The notes: generated by a model not told the origin, from the letters alone. A DNA stretch of 64,000 bases from Mycobacterium decipiens (GCF_963853665.1 NZ_OY970459.1:1674001-1738000), one strand, 5' to 3'; shown: positions 20,122-30,029, counted from the stretch's first letter. Translations and numbers: made by a program.

Positions 20122-20274
20122 TGACCAGTTGTCTTTCGCGGTGGTCGGCCGGCCGGGCTGCCTCCCGCCCGCTGCGAGATGCACCCAAAGCCCGAACCCA
20201 TCGGCTTGGTGACTGCCGCACGCCTGCGTGTGGGCGGTAAACGAAGCCGCGACCCCCAAGGATGGTCCTTTCCA

Positions 20275-20616
20275 ATGAATCGGCTGGACTTCGTCGACCA
20301 GGCGTCGCTGCGCGACGACATCCCGGCCTTCAACCCGGGTGACACCATCAATGTGCACGTCAAGGTGATCGAGGGCGCCAAGGAACGTATCCAGGTGTTC
20401 AAAGGCGTGGTGATCCGTCGGCAGGGTGGGGGCATCCGCGAGACGTTCACGGTGCGCAAGGAGAGCTACGGCGTCGGCGTCGAGCGGACCTTTCCGGTGC
20501 ATTCGCCGAACATCGACCACATCGAGGTGGTGACCCGCGGCGACGTCCGCCGTGCCAAGCTGTACTACCTGCGTGAACTACGCGGAAAGAAAGCCAAGAT
20601 CAAGGAGAAGCGCTGA
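20275..20616 (+). CDS. rplS: 50S ribosomal protein L19
   Basis: L19, at the 30S-50S interface, 113 residues, the same as M. tuberculosis. The [18 protein letters not shown] start and the [22 protein letters not shown] core are conserved, and the C-terminus is Lys-rich. An upstream open frame exists, but the ATG at 20275 fits homologues. It is followed by lepB. Confidence 0.97.
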   Translation: MNRLDFVDQASLRDDIPAFNPGDTINVHVKVIEGAKERIQVFKGVVIRRQGGGIRETFTVRKESYGVGVERTFPVHSPNIDHIEVVTRGDVRRAKLYYLRELRGKKAKIKEKR

Positions 20617-20716
20617 CCGGGACCGCCCCGGCGGCCATCCCGGACCGCCTCGGTCGTCGGCTCGGTGATCTACTCGCCCGTTGCCTCGCGGTTCTTCGAC
20701 CACGACCTGAGCTGGC

Positions 20717-20722
20717 TACGCT
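20717..20722 (+). promoter_or_regulatory. Putative -10 box for a leaderless lepB transcript
   Basis: TACGCT (TANNNT) ends 6 nt before the lepB GTG, so lepB may be transcribed separately from rplS. Confidence 0.4.
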
Positions 20723-20728
20723 GATCTC

Positions 20729-21592
20729 GTGACCGAAACCACCGACTCCCCATCTGAGCGTCAGCCGGACGCCGGTCAGTCGGAGCCGAAGCTCGCTGCC
20801 CGGGACACCGACATCCGCGACGAGGCCCCGGACGTGGATGCCGAAGGGGACGCCAAGGCGGCCGAAACGGACGACTCGAAGCCCGCGAAGCGATCAACGC
20901 TGCGGGAACTTGCGATTCTGGCCGTGATCGCCGTGGCGCTCTACTACGTGATGTTGACGTTCGTCGCGCGTCCCTACCTGATTCCGTCAGAATCGATGGA
21001 ACCCACGCTGCATGGGTGTTCGACGTGCGTCGGCGATCGCATCATGGTGGACAAGCTCAGCTACCGCTTCGGCTCACCGCAACCAGGCGACGTCATCGTG
21101 TTCAAGGGTCCACCGTCGTGGAACGTCGGTTACAAGTCGATCCGCTCGCACAACACCGCCCTGCGCTGGGTGCAGAACGCGCTGTCGTTCATCGGTTTCG
21201 TACCCCCCGACGAGAACGACCTGGTCAAGCGTGTCATCGCGGTCGGCGGACAGACGGTTCAATGCCGGTCCGACACCGGCCTCACGGTCAACGGCAAGCC
21301 GCTGAAGGAACCGTATCTGGATCCGACCACCATGATGGCCGACCCGTCGGTATATCCGTGCCTGGGCAGCGAGTTCGGGCCGGTCACCGTCCCGCCCGGG
21401 CGACTTTGGGTGATGGGCGACAACCGGACCCACTCGGCGGATTCACGCGCCCACTGCGCCTTGCTATGCACCGGTGATGCGATGTCGGGAACCGTGCCGG
21501 TGGCCAACGTCATCGGCAAGGCCAGGTTTATCGTGTGGCCGCCGTCGCGTTGGGGTGTTGTGCGTTCGGTGAATCCCCAGCAGGGTTCGTAG
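20729..21592 (+). CDS. lepB: Signal peptidase I
   Basis: Membrane serine protease that cleaves Sec signal peptides. The 287 residues start with a charged cytoplasmic N-terminus (about 1-65) and one transmembrane helix ([21 protein letters not shown] begins near 64). The catalytic Ser is in [10 protein letters not shown] and the general-base Lys in [11 protein letters not shown]. The box [13 protein letters not shown] is the conserved SPase E region. The periplasmic domain has two close Cys (HGCSTCVGD). rnhB starts 2 nt downstream. Confidence 0.96.
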   Translation: MTETTDSPSERQPDAGQSEPKLAARDTDIRDEAPDVDAEGDAKAAETDDSKPAKRSTLRELAILAVIAVALYYVMLTFVARPYLIPSESMEPTLHGCSTCVGDRIMVDKLSYRFGSPQPGDVIVFKGPPSWNVGYKSIRSHNTALRWVQNALSFIGFVPPDENDLVKRVIAVGGQTVQCRSDTGLTVNGKPLKEPYLDPTTMMADPSVYPCLGSEFGPVTVPPGRLWVMGDNRTHSADSRAHCALLCTGDAMSGTVPVANVIGKARFIVWPPSRWGVVRSVNPQQGS

Positions 21593-21594
21593 CC

Positions 21595-22380
21595 ATGGCC
21601 ACGACCTGGCCACCGCGCACCGTGATCCGCAAGTCCGGGGGGGTGCGGGGGATGCGCACCCTGGAGTCAGCGCTGCACCGCGGCGGTCTAGGGCCAGTCG
21701 CCGGGGTGGACGAGGTGGGTCGCGGCGCCTGCGCCGGCCCGCTCGTGGTCGCGGCCTGTGTTCTCGGGCCGAATCGCCTGGAAAGCCTTGCTGCCCTTGA
21801 TGACTCGAAGAAGCTCAGCGAGCAGGCGCGGGAGCAGCTGTTCCCGCTGATCCGCCGCTATGCGGTTGCCTATCACGTCGTGTTCATCCCGTCCGCCGAG
21901 GTCGACCGCCGCGGCGTGCACGTGGCCAATATCGAAGGCATGCGGCGTGCGGTGGCCGGCCTGCCGGTGCGGCCCGGTTATGTGCTCAGCGACGGATTTC
22001 GCGTGCCCGGGCTGCCGATGCCGTCGCTGCCGGTGATCGGCGGCGACGCGGCGGCCGCCTGTATCGCCGCGGCAAGCGTGCTGGCCAAAGTCAGCCGGGA
22101 CCGGATGATGGTCGCGATGGATGCCGATCACCCGGGTTATGGCTTTGCGGAGCACAAGGGCTACAGCACCCCAGCGCACAGCCAGGCGCTGGCCCGACTG
22201 GGACCGTGCCCGCAGCACCGCTACTCGTTCATCAATGTCCGCCGGGTGGCGACCGGGTCGAACGGCAGGGAGATGGCCGATTGTCGACCCGACCCTCCGG
22301 GCGACGCGGCAAATGCGGGTGAGGGAAGATGGAGTAAGAGTTCCCACCCGGCGACAATGCGGGCCGTTGGTCGCGCTTAA
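21595..22380 (+). CDS. rnhB: Ribonuclease HII
   Basis: RNase HII removes ribonucleotides from RNA/DNA hybrids. The 261 residues contain the [12 protein letters not shown] active-site motif, [30 protein letters not shown] and the [13 protein letters not shown] block that carries the catalytic acidic cluster. The C-terminal tail after residue 215 is a variable mycobacterial extension. The ATG at 21595 lies 2 nt after the lepB stop. Confidence 0.96.
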   Translation: MATTWPPRTVIRKSGGVRGMRTLESALHRGGLGPVAGVDEVGRGACAGPLVVAACVLGPNRLESLAALDDSKKLSEQAREQLFPLIRRYAVAYHVVFIPSAEVDRRGVHVANIEGMRRAVAGLPVRPGYVLSDGFRVPGLPMPSLPVIGGDAAAACIAAASVLAKVSRDRMMVAMDADHPGYGFAEHKGYSTPAHSQALARLGPCPQHRYSFINVRRVATGSNGREMADCRPDPPGDAANAGEGRWSKSSHPATMRAVGRA

Positions 22381-22460
22381 GGCCCTCGGTGCCCACGGGT
22401 AGCGAGGGGAGGGCCGAGCAGATTGGCAGGGAGAAGGACGTCTGAGCAGATGAGTGGCAG

Positions 22461-22766
22461 ATGAGCGCAGAGGATCTCGAAAAGTATGAAACCGAGATGG
22501 AGCTCTCGCTGTACCGCGAATACAAGGACATCGTCGGCCAGTTCAGCTACGTCGTAGAAACCGAGCGTCGTTTTTACCTGGCAAACAGCGTGGAGATGGT
22601 GCCGCGCAACGCCGACGGTGAGGTGTACTTCGAGCTGCGGCTGGCCGACGCCTGGGTATGGGACATGTACCGGCCGGCACGGTTTGTCAAACAGGTGCGG
22701 GTGGTCACGTTCAAGGACGTCAACATCGAAGAAGTCGAAAAACCCGAGCTGCGGCTGCCGGAATAG
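22461..22766 (+). CDS. Conserved DUF2469 protein (Rv2901c type)
   Basis: Acidic 101-residue protein conserved across Actinobacteria next to rnhB. It begins SAEDLEKYETEMELSLYREY and has a central FYLANSVEMVPR segment. The length equals the M. tuberculosis protein. No catalytic motif is visible and the function is unknown. Synteny with lepB-rnhB suggests the same transcript, with an 80-nt gap. Confidence 0.9.
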   Translation: MSAEDLEKYETEMELSLYREYKDIVGQFSYVVETERRFYLANSVEMVPRNADGEVYFELRLADAWVWDMYRPARFVKQVRVVTFKDVNIEEVEKPELRLPE

Positions 22767-22782
22767 CCGCCGACTGGCGGGG

Positions 22783-23550
22783 CTACGCGTTCGATGGAAG
22801 CTGATCCTCGTCGTCGAAGAGAAGTTTTCCCCGATTCGCGATGACCGTCCGCGCCACCTCGGCGAGCTTGATGTTCAGGTCCTGGGAATAGCGCCGCAGC
22901 ACGTCGAACGCCTCTTCCTCAGACACGCCGCTGAGGAGCATCAACATCCCAACGGCCTTGCCGATTTCGCGGTTGCTGAGCAGCCCGCGCCGCAAGGTGC
23001 TCGCGTCTTCGCCCTGGGCGATGGCGTTGATCGCCACGCTCGCGAACGACGCCAGCACGATTGCCTGACCCGCCGACTCGGCGTCGAAGGTGTTGGGGGT
23101 GTCGCTGAACAGGTTGAGCGCACCGGTGAGCTGGCGATCGACCAGCAACCGAAACCCCATTGCGCCGCGGACCGGCGTTTCGGCAACCAGGCGGGCAGCA
23201 AATTTGGGCCACAGCGACGGAGTGGTCAGGTCCGGGTCGATCTGCGGGGTTTCGTCCTCGATGGCGTCGATGCAGGGCCCGTCGCCGCTGGCCCGTTCCA
23301 GGTCGTCGATGTGTAGTGCTATGCGGTCGCTGGCGCCGACGGTGACATATCGACCGTCTTTGCGCACCAGCAGGCTGGCGTGATCGCAGCCTGAAACGAC
23401 CAGGGTTGCCGCGATACAGATGGCGGCATAGACGTCCGAGGGGTCTGAGCCCTGGTAGATGATCTCGGCGAGCGCGGCGAAAACCGTCGCGGGATCCACC
23501 TTCGCCGGCTGGGTTGATGGGTCGCCGGAACCGGCGTTAGCCTCGTTCAC
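22783..23550 (-). CDS. GAF-ANTAR putative RNA-binding antiterminator
   Basis: Two-domain regulator of 255 residues. The GAF sensor covers about residues 25-170 (AATLVVSGCDHASLLVRKDG; MGFRLLVDRQLTGALNLFSD). The C-terminal ANTAR domain (about 180-245) has SNREIGKAVGMLMLLSGVSEEEAFDVLRRYSQ. ANTAR proteins bind paired hexaloop hairpins in nascent RNA and prevent termination. Start is GTG. It is divergent from fdhF with 120 nt between starts, so fdhF is a candidate target. I do not recall this gene at this place in M. tuberculosis H37Rv. Confidence 0.9.
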   Translation of the reverse strand: MNEANAGSGDPSTQPAKVDPATVFAALAEIIYQGSDPSDVYAAICIAATLVVSGCDHASLLVRKDGRYVTVGASDRIALHIDDLERASGDGPCIDAIEDETPQIDPDLTTPSLWPKFAARLVAETPVRGAMGFRLLVDRQLTGALNLFSDTPNTFDAESAGQAIVLASFASVAINAIAQGEDASTLRRGLLSNREIGKAVGMLMLLSGVSEEEAFDVLRRYSQDLNIKLAEVARTVIANRGKLLFDDEDQLPSNA

Positions 23551-23670
23551 TTCGTCCCTCGTTTCAGGCGCTCCCCGGGCTGAGGATCGACCCCACTTGC
23601 TGGAGGTGTCGACAGTGGCCTAGAGCAAGTCTGCCGCGGCCGGCTCTATGCGACGGCCGGTCAATAATCA

Positions 23671-26010
23671 ATGTACGTTGGGGCCGTGAGGTTCCAGCGG
23701 CCAGCCGCGTCTCGCGATATCCGCGCCGACTATGACGAGCATGCGGCAACGGTGGCGCCGGCCAAACGCGAGGCGGCGGGCCTGCGCGCGGTGATGGTAT
23801 CGCTGCAACGGGGGCTGCAGCAGATGGGCGCGCTGCGCACAGCGGCCGCCCTGGCTCGGCTGAATCAGCGCAACGGCTTCGACTGTCCAGGTTGCGCGTG
23901 GCCGGAGGAGCCCGGCGGCCGCAAATTGGCCGAGTTCTGCGAGAACGGTGCCAAGGCAGTCGCCGAGGAGGCCACCAAGCGCACCGTCACGCCGGAGTTT
24001 TTCGCCCGGCACTCGGTGGCAGAGCTGTCCGCAAAGCCCGAGTACTGGTTGTCCCAACAAGGCCGGCTCGCCCACCCGATGGTGCTGCGTCCCGGTGACG
24101 ATCACTACCGGCCGATCGGCTGGGATGCCGCCTACCGGCTCATCGCCGAGCAGCTCAATGCGTTGGACAGTCCCGACCGGGCAGTGTTCTACACGTCCGG
24201 ACGTACCAGCAACGAAGCCGCGTTCTGCTACCAGCTGCTCGTTCGGTCTTTCGGCACGAACAACCTGCCCGACTGCTCCAACATGTGCCACGAGTCCTCA
24301 GGTTCGGCGCTGACGGAGTCGATCGGGATCGGTAAGGGCTCGGTCACCGTCGAGGACGTCGTGCGTGCCGACCTGATTGTGATCGCCGGACAGAACCCGG
24401 GCACCAACCACCCGCGGATGCTGTCGGTACTGGAAAAGGCAAAGTCAAACGGCGCCAAGGTCATCGCGGTGAATCCCCTGCCCGAGGCGGGATTGATTCG
24501 ATTCAAAGATCCGCAGAAGGTGAACGGGGTTGTGGGACGTGGCATCCCGATCGCCGACGAGTTCGTGCAGATCCGTCTCGGCGGGGACATGGCGTTATTC
24601 GCCGGGTTGGGCAGATTGCTACTGGAGGCTGACGACCGCGGACCGGGCAGCGTTATCGACCGGTCATTCGTCACCGATCACTGCGCCGGATTCGACGAGT
24701 ATCGGCGCCGGACCTTGCAGGTCGACTTCGAGACTGTGCTGGCGGCCACCGGTATCGAACGCGTGCAACTCGAGCGGGTGGCCGCGATGTTGATGGCCTC
24801 GCAGCGCACCGTCGTCTGCTGGGCGATGGGCCTGACCCAGCACACCCACGCGGTCGCCACCATCGGCGAGGCCACCAATTTGCTGCTGCTGCGCGGCATG
24901 ATCGGCAAACCCGGCGCCGGCGTGTGCCCGGTGCGCGGGCATTCCAACGTGCAAGGGGACCGCACGATGGGGATCTGGGAGAAGATGCCCGAGCAGTTCC
25001 TGGCGGCGCTGGATCACGAGTTCGGCATCGCCAGTCCACGCAAGCACGGCTATGACACCGTGGCCGCAATTCGCGCCATGCGAGATGGCCGGGCCACCGT
25101 CTTCATGGGCATGGGTGGAAACTTCGCCTCGGCCACCCCCGATACCGCCGTCACCGAGGCGGCCCTGCGCAGTTGCGCGTTGACGGTACAAGTCTCGACC
25201 AAACTCAACCGCAGCCACCTCGTCCACGGCACCACCGCGCTCATCCTGCCGACGCTGGGCCGCACCGACCGCGACATCCGCAATGGGCGCAAACAGCTGG
25301 TGTCGGTTGAGGATTCGATGTCGATGGTGCACCTGTCCCGCGGGAGCCTGCATCCGCCCAGCGACCAGGTGCGCAGCGAGGTGGAGATCATCTGCCAGCT
25401 GGCCCGCCGGCTGCTGGGCCGTGAGCATCCGGTGCCGTGGGAGCGGTTCGCCAGTGACTACGACACGATCCGCGACGCGATCGCGGCGGTGGTCGACGGC
25501 TGTGCCGACTACAACCGCAAGGTGCGTGCGCCCGACGGATTCCAGCTGCCGCACCCACCGCGCGATGCGCGCGAATTCCGCACCAGCACAGGCAAAGCCA
25601 ACTTCGCGGTCAAACCGCTGCAGTGGGTGCCGGTGCCGCCCGGCCGGCTGGTGCTGCAGACCCTGCGCAGCCACGATCAGTACAACACCACGATCTACGG
25701 GCTCGATGACCGGTACCGCGGGGTGAAGGGCGGCCGCCGGGTGGTGTTCGTCAACCCTGCCGATATCGAATCGTTCGGCTTGCAGGCGGGCGACCGCGTC
25801 GACGTGGTCTCGGAGTGGACCGACGCCGAAGGCCATCTGCAAGAGCGGCGGGCGAAAGACTTTCTGGTGGTGGCGTATTCGACCCCGGTAGGTAATGCCG
25901 CTGCCTACTATCCGGAGACCAATTCACTGGTTCCGCTCGACCACACCGCAGCCGAATCGAACACTCCGGTGTCGAAGGCGATCGTGGTTCGTTTGGAGCC
26001 GGCGGCCTAG
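23671..26010 (+). CDS. fdhF: Molybdopterin oxidoreductase, formate dehydrogenase-like FdhF
   Basis: Molybdopterin bis-guanine dinucleotide enzyme of the FdhF/YdeP group, 779 residues, equal to M. tuberculosis FdhF. The N-terminus contains an isolated CPGC motif. The Mo domains include [25 protein letters not shown], the cofactor loop NPGTNHPRM and [12 protein letters not shown], and a C-terminal molybdopterin-binding domain has [18 protein letters not shown]. It lacks the four-Cys N-terminal cluster of classical Fdh and has no selenocysteine, so the true substrate may not be formate. fdhD follows with a 1-nt overlap. Confidence 0.93.
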   Translation: MYVGAVRFQRPAASRDIRADYDEHAATVAPAKREAAGLRAVMVSLQRGLQQMGALRTAAALARLNQRNGFDCPGCAWPEEPGGRKLAEFCENGAKAVAEEATKRTVTPEFFARHSVAELSAKPEYWLSQQGRLAHPMVLRPGDDHYRPIGWDAAYRLIAEQLNALDSPDRAVFYTSGRTSNEAAFCYQLLVRSFGTNNLPDCSNMCHESSGSALTESIGIGKGSVTVEDVVRADLIVIAGQNPGTNHPRMLSVLEKAKSNGAKVIAVNPLPEAGLIRFKDPQKVNGVVGRGIPIADEFVQIRLGGDMALFAGLGRLLLEADDRGPGSVIDRSFVTDHCAGFDEYRRRTLQVDFETVLAATGIERVQLERVAAMLMASQRTVVCWAMGLTQHTHAVATIGEATNLLLLRGMIGKPGAGVCPVRGHSNVQGDRTMGIWEKMPEQFLAALDHEFGIASPRKHGYDTVAAIRAMRDGRATVFMGMGGNFASATPDTAVTEAALRSCALTVQVSTKLNRSHLVHGTTALILPTLGRTDRDIRNGRKQLVSVEDSMSMVHLSRGSLHPPSDQVRSEVEIICQLARRLLGREHPVPWERFASDYDTIRDAIAAVVDGCADYNRKVRAPDGFQLPHPPRDAREFRTSTGKANFAVKPLQWVPVPPGRLVLQTLRSHDQYNTTIYGLDDRYRGVKGGRRVVFVNPADIESFGLQAGDRVDVVSEWTDAEGHLQERRAKDFLVVAYSTPVGNAAAYYPETNSLVPLDHTAAESNTPVSKAIVVRLEPAA

Positions 26011-26831
26011 TGGCCCACGTCACGGCGCGTCGGCGGGTGCGGCATCTCACCGCCGATCAGGTGATTACCCGGCCGGAGACTCTGGCCGTCGAGGAGCCGC
26101 TGGAGATCCGTGTCAATGGGACGCCGGTCACGGTGACCATGCGCACGCCAGGTTCGGATTTCGAGCTTGCGCAGGGCTTTCTGCTCACCGAGGGGATCAT
26201 CGCGGATCGTGAAGATGTGCTGGCCGTGCGCTACTGCGGCGGGCGCGGCGACGATGGCGCCAATACGTACAACGTCCTCGATGTCACCCTGGCCGAGGGC
26301 GTCAAGCCGCCTGGTCTGGACGTCACCCGCAATTTCTACACCACGTCGTCGTGCGGGGTCTGTGGCAAGACGTCGCTTCAGGCGGTGCTCCAGGTCAGCC
26401 GATTCGCACCGGGCCACGATGCCGCCACCGTCGGCGCGGACACCCTCAAGGCGATGCCGGACCAACTTCGCGGCGCGCAAAAGGTTTTCGCGAGCACCGG
26501 TGGGCTGCACGCCGCGGCGTTGTTCGGTGTGGACGGCGCCATGCTTGCCGTGCGCGAGGACATCGGTCGGCATAATGCGGTCGACAAGGTCATCGGCTGG
26601 GCTTTCGAGCGTGACCGGATACCGCTGGGCGCGTCGGTGCTTCTGGTCAGCGGGCGGGCGTCGTTCGAGTTGACCCAGAAGGCGCTGATGGCCGGTATTC
26701 CGGTGCTGGCCGCGGTATCCGCGCCGTCGTCGCTGGCGGTTTCGCTGGCCGAGGAGTCCGGGATCACGCTGGTGGCGTTCCTGCGGGAGGACTCGATGAA
26801 CATCTACACCAGGGCGGACCGAGTCACCTAG
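26010..26831 (+). CDS. fdhD: Formate dehydrogenase accessory sulfurtransferase FdhD
   Basis: FdhD carries sulfur from a cysteine desulfurase to the Mo-bisMGD cofactor. The 273 residues include the [17 protein letters not shown] block, the conserved persulfide cysteine pair in [11 protein letters not shown] (CxxC), [10 protein letters not shown] and [11 protein letters not shown]. The GTG start overlaps the fdhF stop (TAGTG), so translation is coupled. The last codons overlap a small minus-strand ORF. Confidence 0.95.
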   Translation: MAHVTARRRVRHLTADQVITRPETLAVEEPLEIRVNGTPVTVTMRTPGSDFELAQGFLLTEGIIADREDVLAVRYCGGRGDDGANTYNVLDVTLAEGVKPPGLDVTRNFYTTSSCGVCGKTSLQAVLQVSRFAPGHDAATVGADTLKAMPDQLRGAQKVFASTGGLHAAALFGVDGAMLAVREDIGRHNAVDKVIGWAFERDRIPLGASVLLVSGRASFELTQKALMAGIPVLAAVSAPSSLAVSLAEESGITLVAFLREDSMNIYTRADRVT

Positions 26832-26988
26832 CGGGAGCCTTCTCAGCGCCGAGAATGATGTTGTTGGGTGGACCTTCGGTCCCTGAATTCACTTGCGCGC
26901 CATTGGCGATCTCGAACTTGTTTAGCTTCGTTTGGGGCTGCCGTCTGCCAACCTCGGTTTGGACGCCGCCCTCACCGAGCGCACTCAT
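26824..26988 (-). CDS. Small ORF of unknown function (54 residues)
   Basis: An ATG ORF preceded by an in-frame TGA 9 nt upstream and by a weak GGTGAG. The product starts [10 protein letters not shown], has [12 protein letters not shown] in the middle and ends AEKAPAR. It overlaps the last 8 nt of fdhD in the opposite direction. I do not recognise the family. It could be a small protein, a decayed gene end, or chance. Confidence 0.3.
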   Translation of the reverse strand: MSALGEGGVQTEVGRRQPQTKLNKFEIANGAQVNSGTEGPPNNIILGAEKAPAR

Positions 26989-27087
26989 GGGTTCTCACCA
27001 CCCCGGTGGTGTTCGTAGCGCTACGGGCCACCGAGATGCTCAGTTTGGGCTCATCGGTCGACGGTGGCGATGCGACTCTCCCGATTC

Positions 27088-27207
27088 TCACCGCTCGAAG
27101 TCGCTGAGCGTATTTGTCCTACGGCCGGCGTAACTGGCTTGCTGCGCGTTCGACCTTGGCGTTGAGTCAGTGCGCTCAGGCTGGGACTCGATAACTTCGG
27201 CGTCCAT
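27088..27207 (-). CDS. Small ORF of unknown function (39 residues)
   Basis: ATG ORF starting MDAEVIESQPERTD and ending TNTLSDFER, placed about 100 nt upstream of the 54-residue ORF on the same strand. The frame continues upstream through the GCAC repeat to 27375. The composition is hydrophilic and I see no motif. Existence as a gene is uncertain. Confidence 0.2.
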   Translation of the reverse strand: MDAEVIESQPERTDSTPRSNAQQASYAGRRTNTLSDFER

Positions 27208-27217
27208 AATTTCATCT

Positions 27218-27243
27218 GCACGCACGCACGCACGCACGCACGC
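27218..27243. repeat. GCAC tetranucleotide tandem repeat (six copies plus 2 nt)
   Basis: Six perfect tandem GCAC units at 27218-27241 and a partial seventh. Perfect tetranucleotide runs are uncommon in mycobacterial genomes. The run lies just upstream of, and in one open frame with, the 39-residue minus-strand ORF, where slippage would change the frame. Confidence 0.85.
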
Positions 27244-27526
27244 TCGACGGCGCCCTAGATGCCGCGGCGATGGCCACCGCGGCCACCGGACGCCCGTATC
27301 GGCGCAAGGAAGCCATCCCACCCGGTCCGGCGGCCAAAGCCGCTGCCCAACACCATCGGTATTGGTGGTAGTCATGCCTCTGTTCAGTCACGCCGCAGAC
27401 GCGAACCGAAGGGCTCGACAGACCCACCGGAGTCAACCCACAACGGGGCGACAGGAATTTCGCCAGTCAGGCCTTTCGGTCCGCTAGGCTGCGCTACGGG
27501 CAGCTAACCCGACCACGAACCGCTAA

Positions 27527-27760
27527 CACCCATACAAGTCGGAATTTCGGCGAGCACACCTGAGGACTTTCGATGAGCGCGATCAGGAGAACGCGCAGCT
27601 GGTGATGCAGCGTGATGTTGTCCTCAAGCGCTCAGTCGCCCCTCTGGGTTCGAGAATCGTTGGGCCAGTACAGATGTCACGGTTCATCGACGCCCAGAGG
27701 GCACAGTACGCAATCCTCTGTGCGACAGCATGCCGGGCACCGGTGTCAAGGCCAAGCCCT
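27527..27760 (+). pseudogene. IS3-family transposase remnant
   Basis: A frame opening after a TAA and running on encodes DERDQENAQLVMQRDVVLKRSV followed shortly by SRFIDAQRAQYAILCATACRA. This matches the end of IS3-type OrfA (ENAELRRERDVLKRS) joined to the start of OrfB (FIxxQRxxYGIxxACRALGV). After about 27750 the match is lost, and there is no integrase core with DDE residues. It is a decayed fragment of an insertion sequence. No terminal inverted repeats were found. Confidence 0.6.
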
Positions 27761-27889
27761 ACCGGTGGCCTACAGCCAGCTCTGACATCCGGCTGCGGGC
27801 ACCCACCGCCCAACACCTATCGGAGGAGCGGCGGGAATCAAGATCACTACAAGTCAAGTCTCCACGGAGTCACGGGAACCCCGCCACCG

Positions 27890-28819
27890 CTAGAATCCGT
27901 ACGTCTTCTTGAGCTGGAACAGTTCGACCAGGGCTTGGTCCCTGCGTCCGGTGAGTGTGGAGACGTCCTGCTTCTCGAGCTCGTTGTCGACGCCCGCGAT
28001 GAGCTTCTCCTTGAGGTCTGGGGTCAGCGAAGGGGCGCTCAGCTCTTTCCACCGGGCTTCTTGCGTCGGGCCCAGGTGGTCGAGGTAGTGGCGATATCCA
28101 CCGCTGCCGCCACCGAGGTGGTAGGTGAGGTGCGGCCCCATCAGGGCCCAGCGCATCCCGGGCCCGTAGGTGATCGCGGTATCCACGTCGCTGACGGAGC
28201 CGATGCCCTGCTCGACGATGCCAACGGCTTCGCGGTACAGCGCCGAGGTCAGCCGGTTCGCCAGATGACCGACGACCTCTTTCCGTACGCGGATCGGAAT
28301 CCGCTTCATCGCGACGTAGAACTCCTCGGCATCACGCAGGGCCTGCTCGGAGGTCAGTCGCCCGCCCACCAGCTCGACCATCGGCACCATGTGCGGCGGG
28401 TTCATTGGATGGCCGACCAGCACACGCTCCGGATACTTTGCCGCGCTTTGGATGTCGGACGGCAACAGCGACGATGTGCTGGACGAGATGATGACGTCCG
28501 GGTCGATCACCGACTCCAGTTCACCGATCATCGCGTGCTTGACCTCGATTCGGTCCGGCCCGCACTCCGTCACGAAGTCGACGCCCGTCAGGCCGCCGAT
28601 CTCCGTCCCGAACTGCGGTGTCTGGACGTCATCGGTCGTCGTCAGCTCGAGTGCCGTCAGCATCGGCCACGCTTCGCGCGCGAAGGTGTGCAGTTCGGAT
28701 TCCACTTCGGCCCGGGGATCTATGACAACGACCTGCCGACCCCGTGCCAGGAATAAGCTCGCCCAGCTCATTCCGATGAGACCGCCGCCTATGACCGCTA
28801 CCTTCTTGATCTCGCGCAC
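27890..28819 (-). CDS. 3-hydroxyacyl-CoA / hydroxyacid dehydrogenase
   Basis: NAD-dependent dehydrogenase of the 3-hydroxyacyl-CoA family, close in layout to L-carnitine dehydrogenase and lambda-crystallin. About 309 residues. The Rossmann motif is VAVIGGGLIGMSWASLFLARG. The catalytic region SSSTSSLLPSDIQ and HPMNPPHMVPMVELVGG holds the conserved His, and the C-terminal helical domain follows after residue 185. The GTG at 28819 has AAGGGG at 9 nt. A TTG at 28825 directly abuts the upstream stop. It is in an operon with the carboxymuconolactone-decarboxylase-like gene. I do not recall this pair here in H37Rv. Confidence 0.85.
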   Translation of the reverse strand: MREIKKVAVIGGGLIGMSWASLFLARGRQVVVIDPRAEVESELHTFAREAWPMLTALELTTTDDVQTPQFGTEIGGLTGVDFVTECGPDRIEVKHAMIGELESVIDPDVIISSSTSSLLPSDIQSAAKYPERVLVGHPMNPPHMVPMVELVGGRLTSEQALRDAEEFYVAMKRIPIRVRKEVVGHLANRLTSALYREAVGIVEQGIGSVSDVDTAITYGPGMRWALMGPHLTYHLGGGSGGYRHYLDHLGPTQEARWKELSAPSLTPDLKEKLIAGVDNELEKQDVSTLTGRRDQALVELFQLKKTYGF

Positions 28820-28825
28820 AATCAA

Positions 28826-29419
28826 CTACCCCTTCGTCGGATATTCGCGCTCGAATTGCTCTCGGGTGATGTCGGCGGGCAATTTCTCCTGTGTCGTTGC
28901 ATCCAGTTCCGGGTCCCAGGTGTTGATCATGGTGCCCAAGATGAAGTAGGTGCCCAGGATCGCCATAAGGTCCATGACTTGTCGTGCGGTGTAGTGCTCG
29001 CGAAGCTGGGCGTGTGTCTGCTCGCTCAGCCCGTAGTTGTCGAAGAGCTCGTCGACGGCTCGCAGCAACAGCGCCTCGCTGACCTCCCATCCGGGCGCAT
29101 CGCCGCCCTGCTTCGCCCGCTCGATCTCCTCCCTGGAGATCCCGACCTTCAGGGCGCGCTCCACGTGGGCACCCCACTCGTACCACGCGCGCACCCGGGT
29201 GGCGACGCGCAGGATGACCAGTTCGCCTTTCCGGCGGCCCAGATCACCGCCGTTGACCGCGTAGTTCCGAAAGCTCCACCACGCCTGGAGCAGCGCCGGA
29301 TGGTTCGCCATGAGCCGATGCACGTTTATCGGTGACCCGTGCATGTCGTCGATGATGTTCTTCAGCGATGGATCCCACTCTGCGATGGGCAGCGGAACCA
29401 CTCGCAAGTCGTCGTTCAT
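28826..29419 (-). CDS. Carboxymuconolactone decarboxylase / AhpD-like protein
   Basis: A 197-residue protein with the CMD-family core LVILRVATRVRAWYEWGAHVERALKVGIS and a later RQVMDLMAILGTYFILGTMI. The CxxC peroxidase motif of AhpD is absent, so it is not a peroxidase. A hydrolase or decarboxylase-like role in catabolism is possible. A Shine-Dalgarno GGGAGG precedes the ATG. The dehydrogenase follows immediately, and a broken ORF precedes it. Confidence 0.82.
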   Translation of the reverse strand: MNDDLRVVPLPIAEWDPSLKNIIDDMHGSPINVHRLMANHPALLQAWWSFRNYAVNGGDLGRRKGELVILRVATRVRAWYEWGAHVERALKVGISREEIERAKQGGDAPGWEVSEALLLRAVDELFDNYGLSEQTHAQLREHYTARQVMDLMAILGTYFILGTMINTWDPELDATTQEKLPADITREQFEREYPTKG

Positions 29420-29449
29420 CCGGTGGGCCTCCCTTCCGTTCGTAACGCC

Positions 29450-29749
29450 TTACAGCACATAGTCGTGGGGCACCGGTAGCTCTATTTCGAGCATGTAGCC
29501 GCTGAGTGATTTACCGTGTTTGTCACGCCGCAGGCCGGCAACCACGCCGCCGTCGAGCGCGGCGTGCAGTATGTAGATGAACTCGTACCGGGTCTCCTCG
29601 CGTTCGACGTGTCCACGAACAATGTCCTTGACGTGTGTCCCGGATGATCTGTTTGTGCTTCAGGTCGTAGGGGAGCACGGGCCGATCGGGAAGGCGGGTG
29701 TCGTCACCGGCATCGCGAAAGCTCGACTACGGACTTCGTCCTGATTCAT
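29450..29749 (-). pseudogene. Interrupted ORF with acetoacetate-decarboxylase-like N-terminus
   Basis: From the ATG at 29749 the frame reads NQDEVRSRAFAMPVTTPAFPIGP, like the start of acetoacetate decarboxylase family proteins. It then meets TGA (29660-29662), with PYDLKHKQIIRDT visible in another frame. The original frame resumes and encodes HVEREETRYEFIYILHAALD and LEIELPVPHDYVL to TAA. A deletion plus frameshifts is the simplest reading. It lies directly upstream of the CMD-like gene, so it was probably the first gene of that operon. Confidence 0.5.
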
Positions 29750-30029
29750 CGCTAGCCTCCGATGTGGTGGGGCGATCGGGCGCCACACACACCACATGAC
29801 AGTCACGGGCCCTTCCTGAAGGGCAAATGCTGGACGCGTATCCGCTTGGCTTGGCCGATCGTATCGTGGTGGCGTCTCAGGTGTGGTGCATCTGGCGTGG
29901 GTGCATGTTCTTGGTTGGTGATGTTACGCGGCGGTGGTGTCGGTCGTGGCGGTGCGGGGCCGTTCAAGTAGTTGGTGGTGTAGGTCTTGGACGTGGCGGC
30001 TCGTCGGCGCCGTCCTTGGCCGATATGCA
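29750..30029. other. Region without a supported gene
   Basis: Between the broken decarboxylase-like ORF and the HNH remnant. Short open frames exist on both strands, for example a Pro/Thr-rich minus-strand frame at 29803-30042. None resembles a known protein. It is probably part of the decayed mobile DNA. Confidence 0.4.

Noticed and set aside
26824..27207. RiPP or mycofactocin-like precursor peptides
   Set aside because: No mycofactocin C-terminal motif, no leader motif and no modifying enzyme nearby.
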